Positions 8,115 to 16,802 of a stretch of 37,680 nt of DNA are shown here, in pieces. The position numbers and the translations under genes are program-made. The stretch is from Mycobacterium sp. (GTDB taxonomy: Bacteria; Actinomycetota; Actinomycetes; Mycobacteriales; Mycobacteriaceae): the NCBI RefSeq assembly GCF_025933915.1, contig NZ_JAICZA010000033.1, forward strand, positions 1-37,680, read 5' to 3'. Under the pieces are notes generated by a model that worked only from the letters and a program-made list of their open reading frames with translations, was not told where the DNA came from and ran no database searches. How positions within the stretch are numbered: position 1 is the first letter of the stretch; each line of letters opens with the position of its first letter.

Positions 8115-8984
8115 GTGGACCAAGGGCTGGTCGGCCTGTCCTTCGCCGCCGGACTGGTGGCCGCGCTGAACCCGTGTGGGTTTGCCATGCTGCCCGCCTA
8201 CCTACTGCTGGTGGTGCGCGGCGGGCGGCCCGGCGAACGCTCGGGGGTGTCGTCGGCGGTGGCGGCCGCCGGCCGGGCGGCGGCGGCCACCGTGGGGATG
8301 GCGCTGGGCTTCCTGACGGTGTTCGGCGTGTTCGGCGCGCTGACCGTATCGGCGGGCGCGACCGTGCAGCGGTTCCTGCCGTACGCCACCGTGGTCGTCG
8401 GCGTGGTGCTGATCGCGCTCGGCGTATGGCTGCTGTCGGGCCGGGCGCTGTCCGCCCTGACCCCGCGGCCGCTGGGCCCGCGGTGGGCTCCCACCGCGCG
8501 GCTGGGGTCCATGTACGGGTACGGCGTCAGCTATGCGATCGCCTCGCTGTCGTGCACCATCGGACCGTTTCTGGCCGTCACCGCCGCCGGCCTGCGCGGG
8601 GGATCGGTTGTCACCGGTGTGGCGATCTACCTCGCCTACAGCGCGGGGCTGACCCTGGTCGTCGGTGTGCTCGCCGTCGCCGCGGCGACGGCGAGCACCG
8701 CGATGGTGGATCGGTTGCGCCGGATCCTGCCATTCGTCAACCGGGTCGGTGGCGCGCTGCTGGTGCTGGTGGGGCTGTACGTGGCGTATTACGGCAGCTA
8801 CGAGGTGCGCCTGTTCGGTGCGGGCGCCAACCCACAGGACGCGGTGATCATCGCGGCCGGGCGCCTGCAGGGCGCGATGGCCGGCTGGGTGCATCAGCAC
8901 GGACTATGGCCGTGGGCGATGGCCGTGCTCGCGTTGGCGGTCGCCGTGATCGGCAGCGCGTGGTATCGCCGGGCGCGACGCTAG
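8115..8984 (+). CDS. CcdA/DsbD-like transmembrane thiol-electron transporter (Rv2877c-like)
   Basis: 289 aa with about seven membrane helices. Expected to pass electrons from cytoplasmic thioredoxin across the membrane to exported thioredoxin-like proteins. Family signatures: [17 protein letters not shown] in the first helix and [13 protein letters not shown] in the fourth; these carry the two redox cysteines. Start is GTG 8115, 4 bp after the Mpt53-like stop, which supports a joint function. The C-terminal 60 residues include a last helix ([19 protein letters not shown]) after a periplasmic loop. It converges with the small membrane-protein gene at 9002-9256. Confidence 0.9.
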   Translation: MDQGLVGLSFAAGLVAALNPCGFAMLPAYLLLVVRGGRPGERSGVSSAVAAAGRAAAATVGMALGFLTVFGVFGALTVSAGATVQRFLPYATVVVGVVLIALGVWLLSGRALSALTPRPLGPRWAPTARLGSMYGYGVSYAIASLSCTIGPFLAVTAAGLRGGSVVTGVAIYLAYSAGLTLVVGVLAVAAATASTAMVDRLRRILPFVNRVGGALLVLVGLYVAYYGSYEVRLFGAGANPQDAVIIAAGRLQGAMAGWVHQHGLWPWAMAVLALAVAVIGSAWYRRARR

Positions 8985-9001
8985 GGCAAACGGGGTGGTC
9001 G

Positions 9002-9256
9002 CTACCTGATCCAGCCGCGCCGGCGGCCCCACAGGTCGCGGATCAAGACGACGAGAACCAGCGCCGCGAACACGATCAGGAACCAGTCCTCGACATGGCC
9101 GACGTGGTTGCCGTGCAGCATCGCCAGCAAAAACCCCAAGGCGCACAGGCCGACGATGTGCCAGGTCCGGTGATTGATTCGGCTCCAACCCCACGGGGCC
9201 GACGGCACCTCGACGGTGTCGACGCCGGTGAAGTGCTCCACCTCGGTACTGGCCAC
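9002..9256 (-). CDS. Small two-helix membrane protein (Rv2876-like)
   Basis: 84 aa from GTG 9256, which has AAAGGGA 7 nt upstream. The protein has a polar N-terminus, then two predicted membrane helices ([19 protein letters not shown] and [19 protein letters not shown]) and a basic tail RRRGWIR. Position and orientation match Rv2876 of M. tuberculosis, a conserved membrane protein of unknown function. It is transcribed divergently from dxr. Confidence 0.75.
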   Translation of the reverse strand: MASTEVEHFTGVDTVEVPSAPWGWSRINHRTWHIVGLCALGFLLAMLHGNHVGHVEDWFLIVFAALVLVVLIRDLWGRRRGWIR

Positions 9257-9376
9257 GGCGAATCCCTTTCGGATCGGATCGGCTTGACGAACCCAAATTC
9301 TGGCACAACCCGCAGCCGGGCTCGCGGGCATGGCCGCATCATGGCCCCGGTCGGTGTCGGGCGGCACAATGAATGG

Positions 9377-10588
9377 GTGACCAACCCGACGACCGACGGG
9401 CAAAACCCGGGCCGCTTGCGCGTGCTGGTGCTGGGCAGTACCGGCTCGATCGGTACGCAGGCGCTGGACGTGATAGCGGCCAATCCGGACCGCTTCGAAG
9501 TGGTCGGGCTGGCCGCGGGCGGCGCGAACCTGGACACGCTGTTGCATCAGCGCGCCGCCACCGGTGTGACCAACATCGCGGTCGCGGACGAACGGGCGGC
9601 GCAGCGGGCCGGTGACATCCCGTTCCACGGACCCGAAGCGGTGACCCGCCTGGTCCAGGAGACCGAGGCCGACGTCGTCCTCAATGCGCTGGTGGGCGCG
9701 CTCGGCCTGCGGCCAACACTGGCCGCGCTGGAGTCGGGCGCCCGGCTGGCGCTGGCCAACAAGGAATCGTTGATCGCCGGTGGTCCGCTGGTGCTCAGGG
9801 CGGCCACGCCCGGCCAGATCGTGCCGGTGGACTCCGAACATTCCGCGCTGGCCCAATGCCTGCGCGGTGGGACCCCCGACGAAGTCGCCAAGCTGGTCCT
9901 CACCGCCTCCGGCGGCCCGTTCCGCGGCTGGACCGCCGCGCAGCTCGAGGACGTCACCCCCGAGCAGGCCGGCGCCCACCCGACGTGGTCGATGGGCCCG
10001 ATGAACACGCTGAACTCGGCCTCGCTGGTCAACAAGGGGCTCGAGCTCATCGAGACCCACCTGCTGTTCGGCCTCCCCTATGACCGCATCGAGGTGGTCG
10101 TGCACCCCCAGTCGATTGTTCATTCGATGGTCACCTTCGTCGACGGCTCGACCCTCGCCCAGGCCAGCCCGCCGGACATGAAGCTGCCGATTTCGCTGGC
10201 CCTGGGCTGGCCGCACCGGGTCCCCGGGGCGGCCGCCTGCTGCGACTTCAGCACCGCGTCTAGCTGGGAATTCGAGCCGCTGGACACCGACGTTTTCCCC
10301 GCCGTCGAGCTGGCCCGGCATGCGGGTCAGACCGGCGGCTGCATGACCGCCGTCTACAACGCCGCCAACGAGGAGGCGGCCGGGGCGTTCCTGGCGGGCC
10401 GGATCGGATTCGGCGCCATCGTCAAAACCATCGCCGACGTGCTGCACGCCGCCGACCAATGGGCCGTCTCACCCGCTAACGTGGATGAGGTACTCGATGC
10501 GCAGCGCTGGGCACGGGAGCGGGCGCAGCGTGCTGTCGCACAAGCACGGCCCGCCAAATTGTCGGCTAAGGCCTCCGGAGTGGTGTGA
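9377..10588 (+). CDS. dxr: 1-deoxy-D-xylulose 5-phosphate reductoisomerase
   Basis: 403 aa. Converts DXP to 2-C-methyl-D-erythritol 4-phosphate with NADPH, the second step of the MEP isoprenoid pathway. NADPH motif [27 protein letters not shown]; metal-binding VDSEHSA (Asp-Ser-Glu); the flexible loop and substrate site with [10 protein letters not shown] and [20 protein letters not shown]; and [12 protein letters not shown]. Start is GTG 9377, since the N-terminal motif begins soon after and upstream frame sequence is the antisense of the previous genes. It is followed by rip1 and ispG, so two MEP-pathway genes bracket a site-2 protease. Confidence 0.97.
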   Translation: MTNPTTDGQNPGRLRVLVLGSTGSIGTQALDVIAANPDRFEVVGLAAGGANLDTLLHQRAATGVTNIAVADERAAQRAGDIPFHGPEAVTRLVQETEADVVLNALVGALGLRPTLAALESGARLALANKESLIAGGPLVLRAATPGQIVPVDSEHSALAQCLRGGTPDEVAKLVLTASGGPFRGWTAAQLEDVTPEQAGAHPTWSMGPMNTLNSASLVNKGLELIETHLLFGLPYDRIEVVVHPQSIVHSMVTFVDGSTLAQASPPDMKLPISLALGWPHRVPGAAACCDFSTASSWEFEPLDTDVFPAVELARHAGQTGGCMTAVYNAANEEAAGAFLAGRIGFGAIVKTIADVLHAADQWAVSPANVDEVLDAQRWARERAQRAVAQARPAKLSAKASGVV

Positions 10589-10607
10589 GAAAGGTCCTCG
10601 CAGCCTA

Positions 10608-11831
10608 ATGATGTTCGTCATCGGCATTGTGCTGTTCGCCCTGGCCATCCTGATCTCGGTGGCCCTGCACGAGTGCGGTCATATGTGGGTTGCGCGCGCC
10701 ACCGGCATGAAGGTGCGCCGCTATTTCGTCGGTTTCGGCCCCACGTTGTGGTCGACCCGGCGCGGCGAAACGGAGTACGGCCTCAAAGCCGTGCCGCTGG
10801 GCGGCTTCTGCGACATCGCCGGCATGACCTCGGTCGAGGAGCTGATGCCCGACGAGACCGACCGTGCCATGTTCAAGCAGGCGGCCTGGAAGCGGATCGC
10901 GGTGCTGTTCGCCGGCCCCGCGGCCAACTTTGTCATCTGCCTGGTGCTGCTCTACGTCATCGCGCTGATTTGGGGACTGCCGGACCTGCACCCCCAGACC
11001 AAGGCGGTGGTCGGCGAAACCGCTTGTGTGGCACCGGAAGTGGCACCGGGCAAGATCGCGGACTGCACCGGGCCGGGGCCGGCGGCGCTGGCCGGAATCC
11101 GCCCCGGCGACGTCATCGTCAAGGTGGGGAACACCCCGGTGTCGACCTTCGAGGAGATGGCCGCCGCCATCCGCAAGGTGCACGGCAACGTGCCGATCGT
11201 CGCCGAGCGCGACGGCACCCCCATCACCACCTATGTCAACGTCACGCCCACCCAGCGCTACCTGACCAACGGGGCCGAAGGGCAGGGCGGTCAACCCCAG
11301 GCCTCGACGGTCGGCGCGATCGGCGTGGGTGCCGTCAGAGTCGGCCCGACGCAGTACGGGGTGTTCTCCGCGATCCCGGGCAGCCTGACGTTTGCCGGGG
11401 ACCTGACCGTCGAGGTGGGCAAGGCGCTTGTCACGATCCCGACCAAGGTGGGCGCGCTGATGCACGCCATCGGCGGCGGTCAGCGTGACCCGCAGACGCC
11501 GATGAGCGTGGTCGGGGCCAGCATCATCGGCGGCGACACCGTCGACCACGGACTGTGGGTGGCGTTCTGGTTCTTCCTGGCCCAGCTGAACCTCATCCTG
11601 GGGGCGATCAACCTGGTGCCGCTGCTGCCCTTCGATGGCGGGCACATCGCGATCGCGATGTTCGAAAAGGTCCGCAACCTGATCCGGTCGGCCCGGGGCA
11701 TGGTCGCGGCCGCTCCGGTGAACTACCTCAAACTCATGCCCGCGACGTACGTCGTGCTGGTGTTCGTGGTCGGCTACATGCTGCTGACCGTGACCGCCGA
11801 TCTGGTCAACCCGATCCGACTCTTCCAGTAA
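10608..11831 (+). CDS. rip1: Site-2 intramembrane metalloprotease
   Basis: 407 aa. Zinc protease that cleaves membrane-bound anti-sigma factors and other substrates within the bilayer; the M. tuberculosis orthologue Rip1 (Rv2869c) controls several sigma-factor pathways. Active site HECGH at residues 21-25 in the first helix, the second metal ligand in [12 protein letters not shown] near the C-terminus, and a PDZ domain between ([20 protein letters not shown]). Four membrane segments. The start [10 protein letters not shown] matches the family. It begins 19 bp after dxr and is linked to ispG through a MIRU-like element. Confidence 0.96.
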   Translation: MMFVIGIVLFALAILISVALHECGHMWVARATGMKVRRYFVGFGPTLWSTRRGETEYGLKAVPLGGFCDIAGMTSVEELMPDETDRAMFKQAAWKRIAVLFAGPAANFVICLVLLYVIALIWGLPDLHPQTKAVVGETACVAPEVAPGKIADCTGPGPAALAGIRPGDVIVKVGNTPVSTFEEMAAAIRKVHGNVPIVAERDGTPITTYVNVTPTQRYLTNGAEGQGGQPQASTVGAIGVGAVRVGPTQYGVFSAIPGSLTFAGDLTVEVGKALVTIPTKVGALMHAIGGGQRDPQTPMSVVGASIIGGDTVDHGLWVAFWFFLAQLNLILGAINLVPLLPFDGGHIAIAMFEKVRNLIRSARGMVAAAPVNYLKLMPATYVVLVFVVGYMLLTVTADLVNPIRLFQ

Positions 11832-11856
11832 CCAACGAACCGAAGGAATCAACACA

Positions 11857-11925
11857 GTGACCCGCGCTGGCGACGATAGGCAGGGCAGTGCGATCTCGAG
11901 AGGGCATGAGGAGCAGCGCAAATGA
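11857..11925 (+). repeat. MIRU-like element with 22-codon mini-ORF overlapping the ispG start
   Basis: A GTG at 11857 opens 22 codons ending in TGA 11923-11925, which overlaps the ispG ATG (AATGA). AAGGA lies 9 nt before the GTG, so the mini-ORF has its own plausible ribosome-binding site, and GAGGAG lies 8 nt before ispG. It shares TGGCGACGAT and the GCGCAAATGA end with the element before frr. Its predicted peptide has R-x-GDD and ends EEQRK. This copy lacks the 26-bp palindrome. Confidence 0.7.
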
Positions 11926-13112
11926 CCATTGGCCTGGGCATGCCGGACGCCCCGGCAACCACGCTTGCACCCCGGCGGCAAACGCGCCAACTGATGGTCC
12001 GCGACGTCGGGGTGGGCAGCGACCATCCGATTTCGGTGCAGTCGATGTGCACCACCAAGACCCATGACGTCGACACCACACTGCAACAGATCGCAGAGCT
12101 GACCGCGGCCGGCTGTGACATCGTCCGGGTGGCCTGCCCGCGTCAGGAGGACGCCGACGCGCTGGCCGAGATCGCCCGGCACAGCCAGATCCCGGTGATC
12201 GCCGACATCCACTTCCAGCCGAAATACATCTTCGCCGCCATCGACGCGGGATGTGCCGCGGTGCGGGTGAACCCGGGCAACATCAAGGAATTCGACGGCC
12301 GCGTCGGCGAGGTCGCCAAGGCCGCCGGCGCCGCCGGCATTCCGATCCGCATCGGGGTCAACGCCGGCTCGCTGGACAAGCGGTTCATGGAGAAATACGG
12401 CAAAGCCACCCCCGAGGCGCTGGTCGAGTCCGCGCTGTGGGAAGCCTCGTTGTTCGAGGAGCACGGCTTCGGCGACATCAAGATCAGCGTCAAGCACAAC
12501 GACCCGGTGGTGATGGTCGCCGCGTACGAGCAACTGGCGCAGCAGTGCGACTACCCGTTGCACCTCGGCGTCACCGAGGCCGGTCCCGCGTTCCAGGGCA
12601 CCATCAAGTCCGCGGTCGCCTTCGGCGCGCTGCTGTCGCGCGGGATCGGCGACACCATCCGGGTGTCGCTGTCGGCGCCACCGGTCGAGGAAGTCAAGGT
12701 CGGCAACCAGATCCTCGAGTCGCTGAACCTGCGGCCGCGTGGGCTGGAGATCGTGTCGTGTCCGTCGTGCGGTCGCGCGCAGGTCGACGTCTACACCCTG
12801 GCCAACGCCGTCTCCGCGGGCCTGGAGGGTCTCGACGTCCCGCTGCGGGTCGCCGTGATGGGCTGCGTCGTCAACGGCCCGGGGGAGGCCCGCGAGGCCG
12901 ACCTCGGCGTCGCATCGGGAAATGGCAAGGGGCAGATCTTCGTTCGCGGCGAAGTGATCAAGACCGTGCCCGAATCCCAGATCGTCGAGACGTTGATCGA
13001 GGAGGCCCTGCGGCTCGCCTCGGAAATGGGAGGGGCAATGGGTGCAGAGGTGAGCGGCGATCACGGACCGGACACAACATCGAGCGGTTCGCCGATTGTG
13101 ACCGTAAGCTGA
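11922..13112 (+). CDS. ispG: 4-hydroxy-3-methylbut-2-en-1-yl diphosphate synthase
   Basis: 396 aa (GcpE; Rv2868c-like). Reductively converts MEcPP to HMBPP, the penultimate MEP-pathway step, using a [4Fe-4S] cluster. Landmarks: [66 protein letters not shown], and the cluster region with [11 protein letters not shown] and [15 protein letters not shown] (the Cys residues and following Glu that bind iron). A 25-residue Ser/Gly tail after the catalytic domain is of no obvious function. Start ATG overlaps the mini-ORF stop codon. Confidence 0.97.
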   Translation: MTIGLGMPDAPATTLAPRRQTRQLMVRDVGVGSDHPISVQSMCTTKTHDVDTTLQQIAELTAAGCDIVRVACPRQEDADALAEIARHSQIPVIADIHFQPKYIFAAIDAGCAAVRVNPGNIKEFDGRVGEVAKAAGAAGIPIRIGVNAGSLDKRFMEKYGKATPEALVESALWEASLFEEHGFGDIKISVKHNDPVVMVAAYEQLAQQCDYPLHLGVTEAGPAFQGTIKSAVAFGALLSRGIGDTIRVSLSAPPVEEVKVGNQILESLNLRPRGLEIVSCPSCGRAQVDVYTLANAVSAGLEGLDVPLRVAVMGCVVNGPGEAREADLGVASGNGKGQIFVRGEVIKTVPESQIVETLIEEALRLASEMGGAMGAEVSGDHGPDTTSSGSPIVTVS

Positions 13113-13166
13113 TAAACGCCAGCGCCCTGCGTTAGCCCTGAGTTCGCACCACAGAGAGTTCGCCCC

Positions 13167-14021
13167 ATGTCGGCTCCGCCCCTTTTCCGCCTAGTCGGCG
13201 AGCGACGGGTGTCCGTGGTGCGTGATGCGGCCGCGGTCTGGCGGGTGCTCGAGGACGATCCCGTCGCATCGTGCATGGTCGCGGCCCGCGTGGCGGACCA
13301 CGGCATCGACCCCAATTCGATCGGCGGAGAACTGTGGACGCTGCGGGGGGCCGACGAATCGCTGTGCTTCGCCGGCGCCAACCTGATCCCGCTGCGCGGC
13401 GCGCCGGCCGATCTGGGCGCGTTTGCCGACGAGGCCATGCGCGGGACGCGGCGCTGCTCGTCACTGGTCGGCAGGGCCGACCTGGTGATGCCGATGTGGG
13501 AGCGGCTCGAGGCGGCGTGGGGCCCGGCCCGCGACGTCCGCGATCACCAGCCGCTGCTGGCGTTGTCCACCTACCCGAGCTGTGACATCGACACCGCGGT
13601 GCGCCAAGTCCGGCCCGAGGAGCTCGACGCCTACCTGGTGGCCGCCGTCGACATGTTCATCGGCGAGGTGGGCGTCGACCCGCGGATCGGGGACGGTGGT
13701 CGCGGGTACCGGCGACGGGTGGCCAGCCTCATCACGTCGGGGCGCGCCTGGGCGCGGTTCGAGCGCGGCCAGGTCGTCTTCAAGGCGGAGGTGGGCTCGC
13801 AGTCCCCGGGGGTGGGCCAAATCCAGGGGGTGTGGGTGCACCCGGAGTGGCGAGGCCTGGGCCTGGGGACCGCCGGTACCGCCACGGTCGCCGCGGTGAT
13901 CGTCGGCACCGGGCGGACCGCCAGCCTCTACGTCAACGACTTCAATGCGGTGGCGCGCGCTGCCTACGCCCGCGTCGGCTTTGCCGAGATCGGCACCTTC
14001 GCGACGGTGCTGCTCGACTGA
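13167..14021 (+). CDS. GNAT-family acetyltransferase (Rv2867c-like)
   Basis: 284 aa with two parts. Residues 1-140 are a degenerate N-terminal half rich in charged and Ala residues. Residues 145-284 hold a standard GNAT acetyl-CoA fold: VRPEELDAYLVAAVDMF, then IQGVWVHPEWRGLGLGTAG (the Q/RxxGxG/A pyrophosphate loop), and LYVNDFNAVARAAYARVGFA near the end. The acceptor substrate is unknown. It follows ispG by 54 bp and may share its transcript. To my recollection the H37Rv orthologue sits in the same place. Confidence 0.88.
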   Translation: MSAPPLFRLVGERRVSVVRDAAAVWRVLEDDPVASCMVAARVADHGIDPNSIGGELWTLRGADESLCFAGANLIPLRGAPADLGAFADEAMRGTRRCSSLVGRADLVMPMWERLEAAWGPARDVRDHQPLLALSTYPSCDIDTAVRQVRPEELDAYLVAAVDMFIGEVGVDPRIGDGGRGYRRRVASLITSGRAWARFERGQVVFKAEVGSQSPGVGQIQGVWVHPEWRGLGLGTAGTATVAAVIVGTGRTASLYVNDFNAVARAAYARVGFAEIGTFATVLLD

Positions 14022-14051
14022 CGCCCTAGTTGCGGGCCGGCCCGCGCGAGT

Positions 14052-14104
14052 GTGCGGCTGGCCGCACATTCGGCGCTGAAGGTGCGGCTGCCCGCACATT
14101 CGGC
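14052..14104. repeat. Two 23-bp direct repeats, each a small hairpin
   Basis: 14052-14074 and 14082-14104 match at 22 of 23 positions. Each begins GTGCGG-CTG(G/C)-CCGCAC, a 6-bp stem with a 4-nt loop, followed by ATTCGGC. The pair lies between the GNAT gene and the penicillin-binding lipoprotein gene. Paired hairpins of this kind may act as terminator or RNA-processing sites; no T tract follows. Confidence 0.7.
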
Positions 14105-14192
14105 CCAAGGGAGCCGCCTTGGCCACGCATAACGGTTCGATCTCGGTGTGGCGGCGCCGCTGTTCAGGCCACAGCTCATAACATCAGCATCG

Positions 14193-16007
14193 ATGGTAAC
14201 TAGAACAACAGCGGCCTCATCCGTTTCAGGCCTGCTGCTCGTCGCGGTCATCGCGCTCTCCGGGTGCACACCGCGGCCCGACGGCCCGGGACCGGCCGCG
14301 GAGAAGTTCTTCCGCGCGCTGGCCGTCGGCGACACCGCGACGGCCGCTCAGCTCAGCGACAGCCCCAACGACGCGCGCGAGGCACTCAACGCGGCCTGGT
14401 CCGGCCTGCAGGCGACCCACCTCGACGCGCAGGTCCTCAACGCCAAGTACGCCGAGGACACCGGCACGGTCGGCTATCGCTTCGCCTGGCACCTGCCCAA
14501 AAACCGGATCTGGAGCTATGACGGCCAGCTGAAGATGGCACGCGACGAGGGGCGCTGGCGGGTGCGGTGGACCACCAGCGCGCTGCACGCCAAACTGGGC
14601 GAGCACCAAACGTTCGCGCTGCGCGCGGATCGGCCGCGGCGCGCCTCGGTGAACGAACTCGGCGGCAGCGACGTGCTGGTGCCGGGCTACCTGTACCACT
14701 ACACGCTGGACGCCACCCAGGCCGGACCCGCGCTGATCGGCACCGCGCACGCGGTGGTCGACGTGCTGCACCCCTTCAACGGTGCGCTCAATGACCCGCA
14801 ACTGCTGGCCGAGCAGGCCAGTTCGACGCCCCATCCGGTGGAGCTGGGGGTGACGCTGCACCCCGACGACAACGACAAGGTGTTCCCGGCGATCGGCCGA
14901 CTGCCCGGCATCGTGGTCACACCTCAACCCGAAATGCTGCCCACCGACCCGCACTTCGCGCCGGCGGTCATCTCCGCGGTGAAGAACGCCGTGGTGGACC
15001 AACTCGACGGCGAGGCGGGCTGGCGGGTGGTGAGCGTCAACCAGAACGGCGTCGAGGTCGAAGTGCTGCACGAGGTCGAGGGCTCACCGGCGCCGTCGGT
15101 GTCGCTCACCATGGACCGGGCGGTGCAAAACGCCGCTCAGCATGCGGTGGACACCCGCGGCGGCAAGGCGATGATCGTGGTGATCAAGCCGTCGACCGGG
15201 GAGATCCTCGCGATCGCGCAGAACACGGGCGCCGACGCCGACGGCCTGCCGGCCACCACCGGGCTGTTCCCGCCCGGGTCGACGTTCAAGATGGTCACCG
15301 CGGGCGCGGCCGTCGAACGTGACATGGCCACCCCCAACACCATGCTGGGCTGCCCGGGCCGTCTCGACATCGGGCACCGCACCATCCCCAACTACGGCGG
15401 CTTCGATCTCGGGGTGGTGCCGATGTCGCGGGCGTTCGCGAGTTCGTGCAACACCACCTTCGCCGAGCTCAGCAGCAAGATGCCGCCGCGCGGCCTGACC
15501 CAGGCGGCCTCCCGCTACGGGATCGGGCTGGACTATCAGATCGATGGCCTCACGACGGTGACTGGGTCGGTGCCGCCGACGGTGGACCTCGCCGAGCGGA
15601 CCGAGGACGGCTTCGGCCAGGGCAAGGTGCTGGCCAGTCCGTTCGGCATGGCGATGGTGGCGGCGACGGTCGCCGCCGGCAAGACGCCCGTGCCGCAACT
15701 GATCGCGGGCCGGCAGACGGCCGTCCAGGGCGACACCACGCCGATCAGCCCGAAGATGGTTGACGCGCTGCGGCCCATGATGCGGCTGGTGGTGACCAAC
15801 GGGACCGCCAAGGAGATCGCCGGCTGCGGCGAGGTGTACGGGAAGACCGGTGAGGCCGAGTTTCCCGGCGGGTCGCATTCCTGGTTCGCCGGCTACCGCG
15901 GCGATCTGGCGTTCGCGGCGCTGATCGTCGGGGGTGGTAGCTCGGAATACGCCGTCCGGATGACCAAGGTGATGCTCGAATCGCTGCCGCCGGACTTTCT
16001 GGCCTAG
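14193..16007 (+). CDS. Penicillin-binding lipoprotein (Rv2864c-like)
   Basis: 604 aa, very near the length I recall for Rv2864c. Signal peptide with lipobox LSGC, so the mature protein is anchored in the outer leaflet of the plasma membrane. Residues 35-140 are an NTF2-like MecA-type N-terminal domain (AAEKFFRALAVGDTATAAQ), then a PBP dimerisation domain, then the transpeptidase with all three active-site motifs: S363-T-F-K366, S418-C-N420, and K551-T-G553. Expected role: D,D-transpeptidation of peptidoglycan, with low beta-lactam affinity typical of class B enzymes of the PBP2a type. Start ATG 14193 gives the intact signal peptide. Confidence 0.92.
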   Translation: MVTRTTAASSVSGLLLVAVIALSGCTPRPDGPGPAAEKFFRALAVGDTATAAQLSDSPNDAREALNAAWSGLQATHLDAQVLNAKYAEDTGTVGYRFAWHLPKNRIWSYDGQLKMARDEGRWRVRWTTSALHAKLGEHQTFALRADRPRRASVNELGGSDVLVPGYLYHYTLDATQAGPALIGTAHAVVDVLHPFNGALNDPQLLAEQASSTPHPVELGVTLHPDDNDKVFPAIGRLPGIVVTPQPEMLPTDPHFAPAVISAVKNAVVDQLDGEAGWRVVSVNQNGVEVEVLHEVEGSPAPSVSLTMDRAVQNAAQHAVDTRGGKAMIVVIKPSTGEILAIAQNTGADADGLPATTGLFPPGSTFKMVTAGAAVERDMATPNTMLGCPGRLDIGHRTIPNYGGFDLGVVPMSRAFASSCNTTFAELSSKMPPRGLTQAASRYGIGLDYQIDGLTTVTGSVPPTVDLAERTEDGFGQGKVLASPFGMAMVAATVAAGKTPVPQLIAGRQTAVQGDTTPISPKMVDALRPMMRLVVTNGTAKEIAGCGEVYGKTGEAEFPGGSHSWFAGYRGDLAFAALIVGGGSSEYAVRMTKVMLESLPPDFLA

Positions 16008-16014
16008 TCCGATA

Positions 16015-16134
16015 GTGGCGACCCGCTTCGCCCGGCTACGCCCTCTAGTGGCGACCCGCTTCGCCCGGCTACGCCGCGCTTGCGATCGCCACGGCCGCGC
16101 TTGCGATCACCACGGCCGCGCTTGCGATCGCCAC
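16015..16134. repeat. GTGGCG repeat cluster: one partial, one full 45-bp unit and two extra 21-bp right halves
   Basis: 16015-16042 is the left 28 bp of the unit. 16048-16092 is a full 45-bp unit with 7-bp terminal inverted repeats GTGGCGA/TCGCCAC. The right 21 bp (16072-16092) is then repeated in tandem at 16093-16113 (one mismatch in its core) and 16114-16134. The same 45-bp unit recurs between hypE and hypC at 29731-29775. It follows the PBP lipoprotein stop by 7 bp. No coding potential. I take it as a mycobacterial interspersed palindromic repeat that has expanded by slippage. Confidence 0.8.
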
Positions 16135-16165
16135 CAGCGCCGGGTCACCCGGCCCGCATCAGCGG

Positions 16166-16171
16166 TAAATT
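16166..16171 (+). promoter_or_regulatory. Candidate -10 element for a leaderless DUF1707 transcript
   Basis: TAAATT fits the mycobacterial TANNNT -10 motif and ends 6 bp before ATG 16178, placing transcription start at or next to the A of the start codon. No strong ribosome-binding site is present, consistent with a leaderless mRNA. Confidence 0.45.
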
Positions 16172-16177
16172 GCGAGC

Positions 16178-16771
16178 ATGACGGATACCGGTGGCGACAT
16201 GGTGGCCCCTGTGTCACTGCGTGTCTCCGACGCCGACCGAAACGGCACGATGCGGCGACTGCACAACGCCGTCGCGCTCGGGCTGATCGATATCGACGAG
16301 TTCGAGCAGCGCTCGTCGCAAGTGTCCTACGCGCGCACGCGCGGTGAGCTGGACGGTCTGGTCGGCGATCTGCCGGGACCGGGCGCCATCGTCACTTCCG
16401 CCGCCGACCGGGTGGAGCTGCGCGGCTGGGCGGGCTCGCTGAAGCGGCACGGCGAATGGACGGTCCCGTCCCGCCTGGCGCTGGTCCGCCGGCTGGGCTC
16501 GGTGGACCTCGACCTCACCAAGGCCCGGTTCGCCGGGCCGGTGGTGGTCGTCGAACTGGACATGCGATTCGGCTCGGTGGAGATGCGATTGCCCGAGGGC
16601 GCCAGCGCGTCGATCGACGACGTCGAGGTCTACGTGGGCAGCGCCAGCGACCGCCGCAAAGACCCACCCGGCGAGGGCAGGCCGCACGTCGTGCTGACCG
16701 GGCGGGTGGTGTGCGGCTCGGTGATCATCCGGGGACCGCGCCGCTCGCTGTTGCGCCGCCAGCGACTCTGA
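16178..16771 (+). CDS. DUF1707 / LiaF-like domain protein (Rv2862c-like)
   Basis: 197 aa. Residues 10-65 are a DUF1707 (SHOCT-like) domain: LRVSDADRNGTMRRLHNAVALG, then GLIDIDEFEQRSSQVSYARTR, with a conserved aromatic/acidic helix pattern. The C-terminal half has the beta-rich pattern of the cell-wall-active antibiotic response (YvqF/LiaF) family: LGSVDLDLTKARF, FGSVEMRLPEGASASIDDVEVYVG, RVVCGSVIIRGPR. No membrane segment is visible, so it would be cytoplasmic or peripheral. Function unknown; a role in envelope-stress sensing is a family-based inference. An ATG at 16199 is an alternative start. Confidence 0.82.
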   Translation: MTDTGGDMVAPVSLRVSDADRNGTMRRLHNAVALGLIDIDEFEQRSSQVSYARTRGELDGLVGDLPGPGAIVTSAADRVELRGWAGSLKRHGEWTVPSRLALVRRLGSVDLDLTKARFAGPVVVVELDMRFGSVEMRLPEGASASIDDVEVYVGSASDRRKDPPGEGRPHVVLTGRVVCGSVIIRGPRRSLLRRQRL

Positions 16772-16790
16772 ACGGGCCGGGGACCGCAGT

Positions 16791-16796
16791 TAAGCT
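16791..16796 (+). promoter_or_regulatory. Candidate -10 element for a leaderless mapB transcript
   Basis: TAAGCT (TANNNT) ends 6 bp before the mapB ATG at 16803, so transcription would begin at the start codon. The 31-bp gap from the upstream gene leaves no obvious ribosome-binding site. Confidence 0.45.
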
Positions 16797-16802
16797 GGTC
16801 GC

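Noticed and set aside
8174..9376. Long plus-strand frame joining the CcdA-like region to dxr
   Set aside because: Its N-terminal half is Arg/Gly-rich shadow translation across the CcdA-like gene and antisense to the Rv2876-like gene. True dxr begins at GTG 9377.
9365..9376. CACAAT as a -10 element for a leaderless dxr transcript
   Set aside because: Geometry is right (6 bp to GTG 9377), but the hexamer starts with C and does not fit TANNNT, so I left it out of the features.
10605..13064. 819-aa antisense frame opposite rip1 and ispG
   Set aside because: His/Asp/Arg-rich composition typical of the antisense of GC-rich genes, with no domain pattern. Both sense genes are well-known families.
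14022..14192. A relFG-type toxin-antitoxin pair at the place where I recall one in H37Rv
   Set aside because: The gap is 171 bp and contains only hairpin repeats; there is no room for the pair and no remnant frame is visible.
16015..16134. CRISPR array
   Set aside because: The 21-bp units are directly tandem with no unique spacers, and the ends form a mobile-repeat pattern. No cas genes are present in the window.
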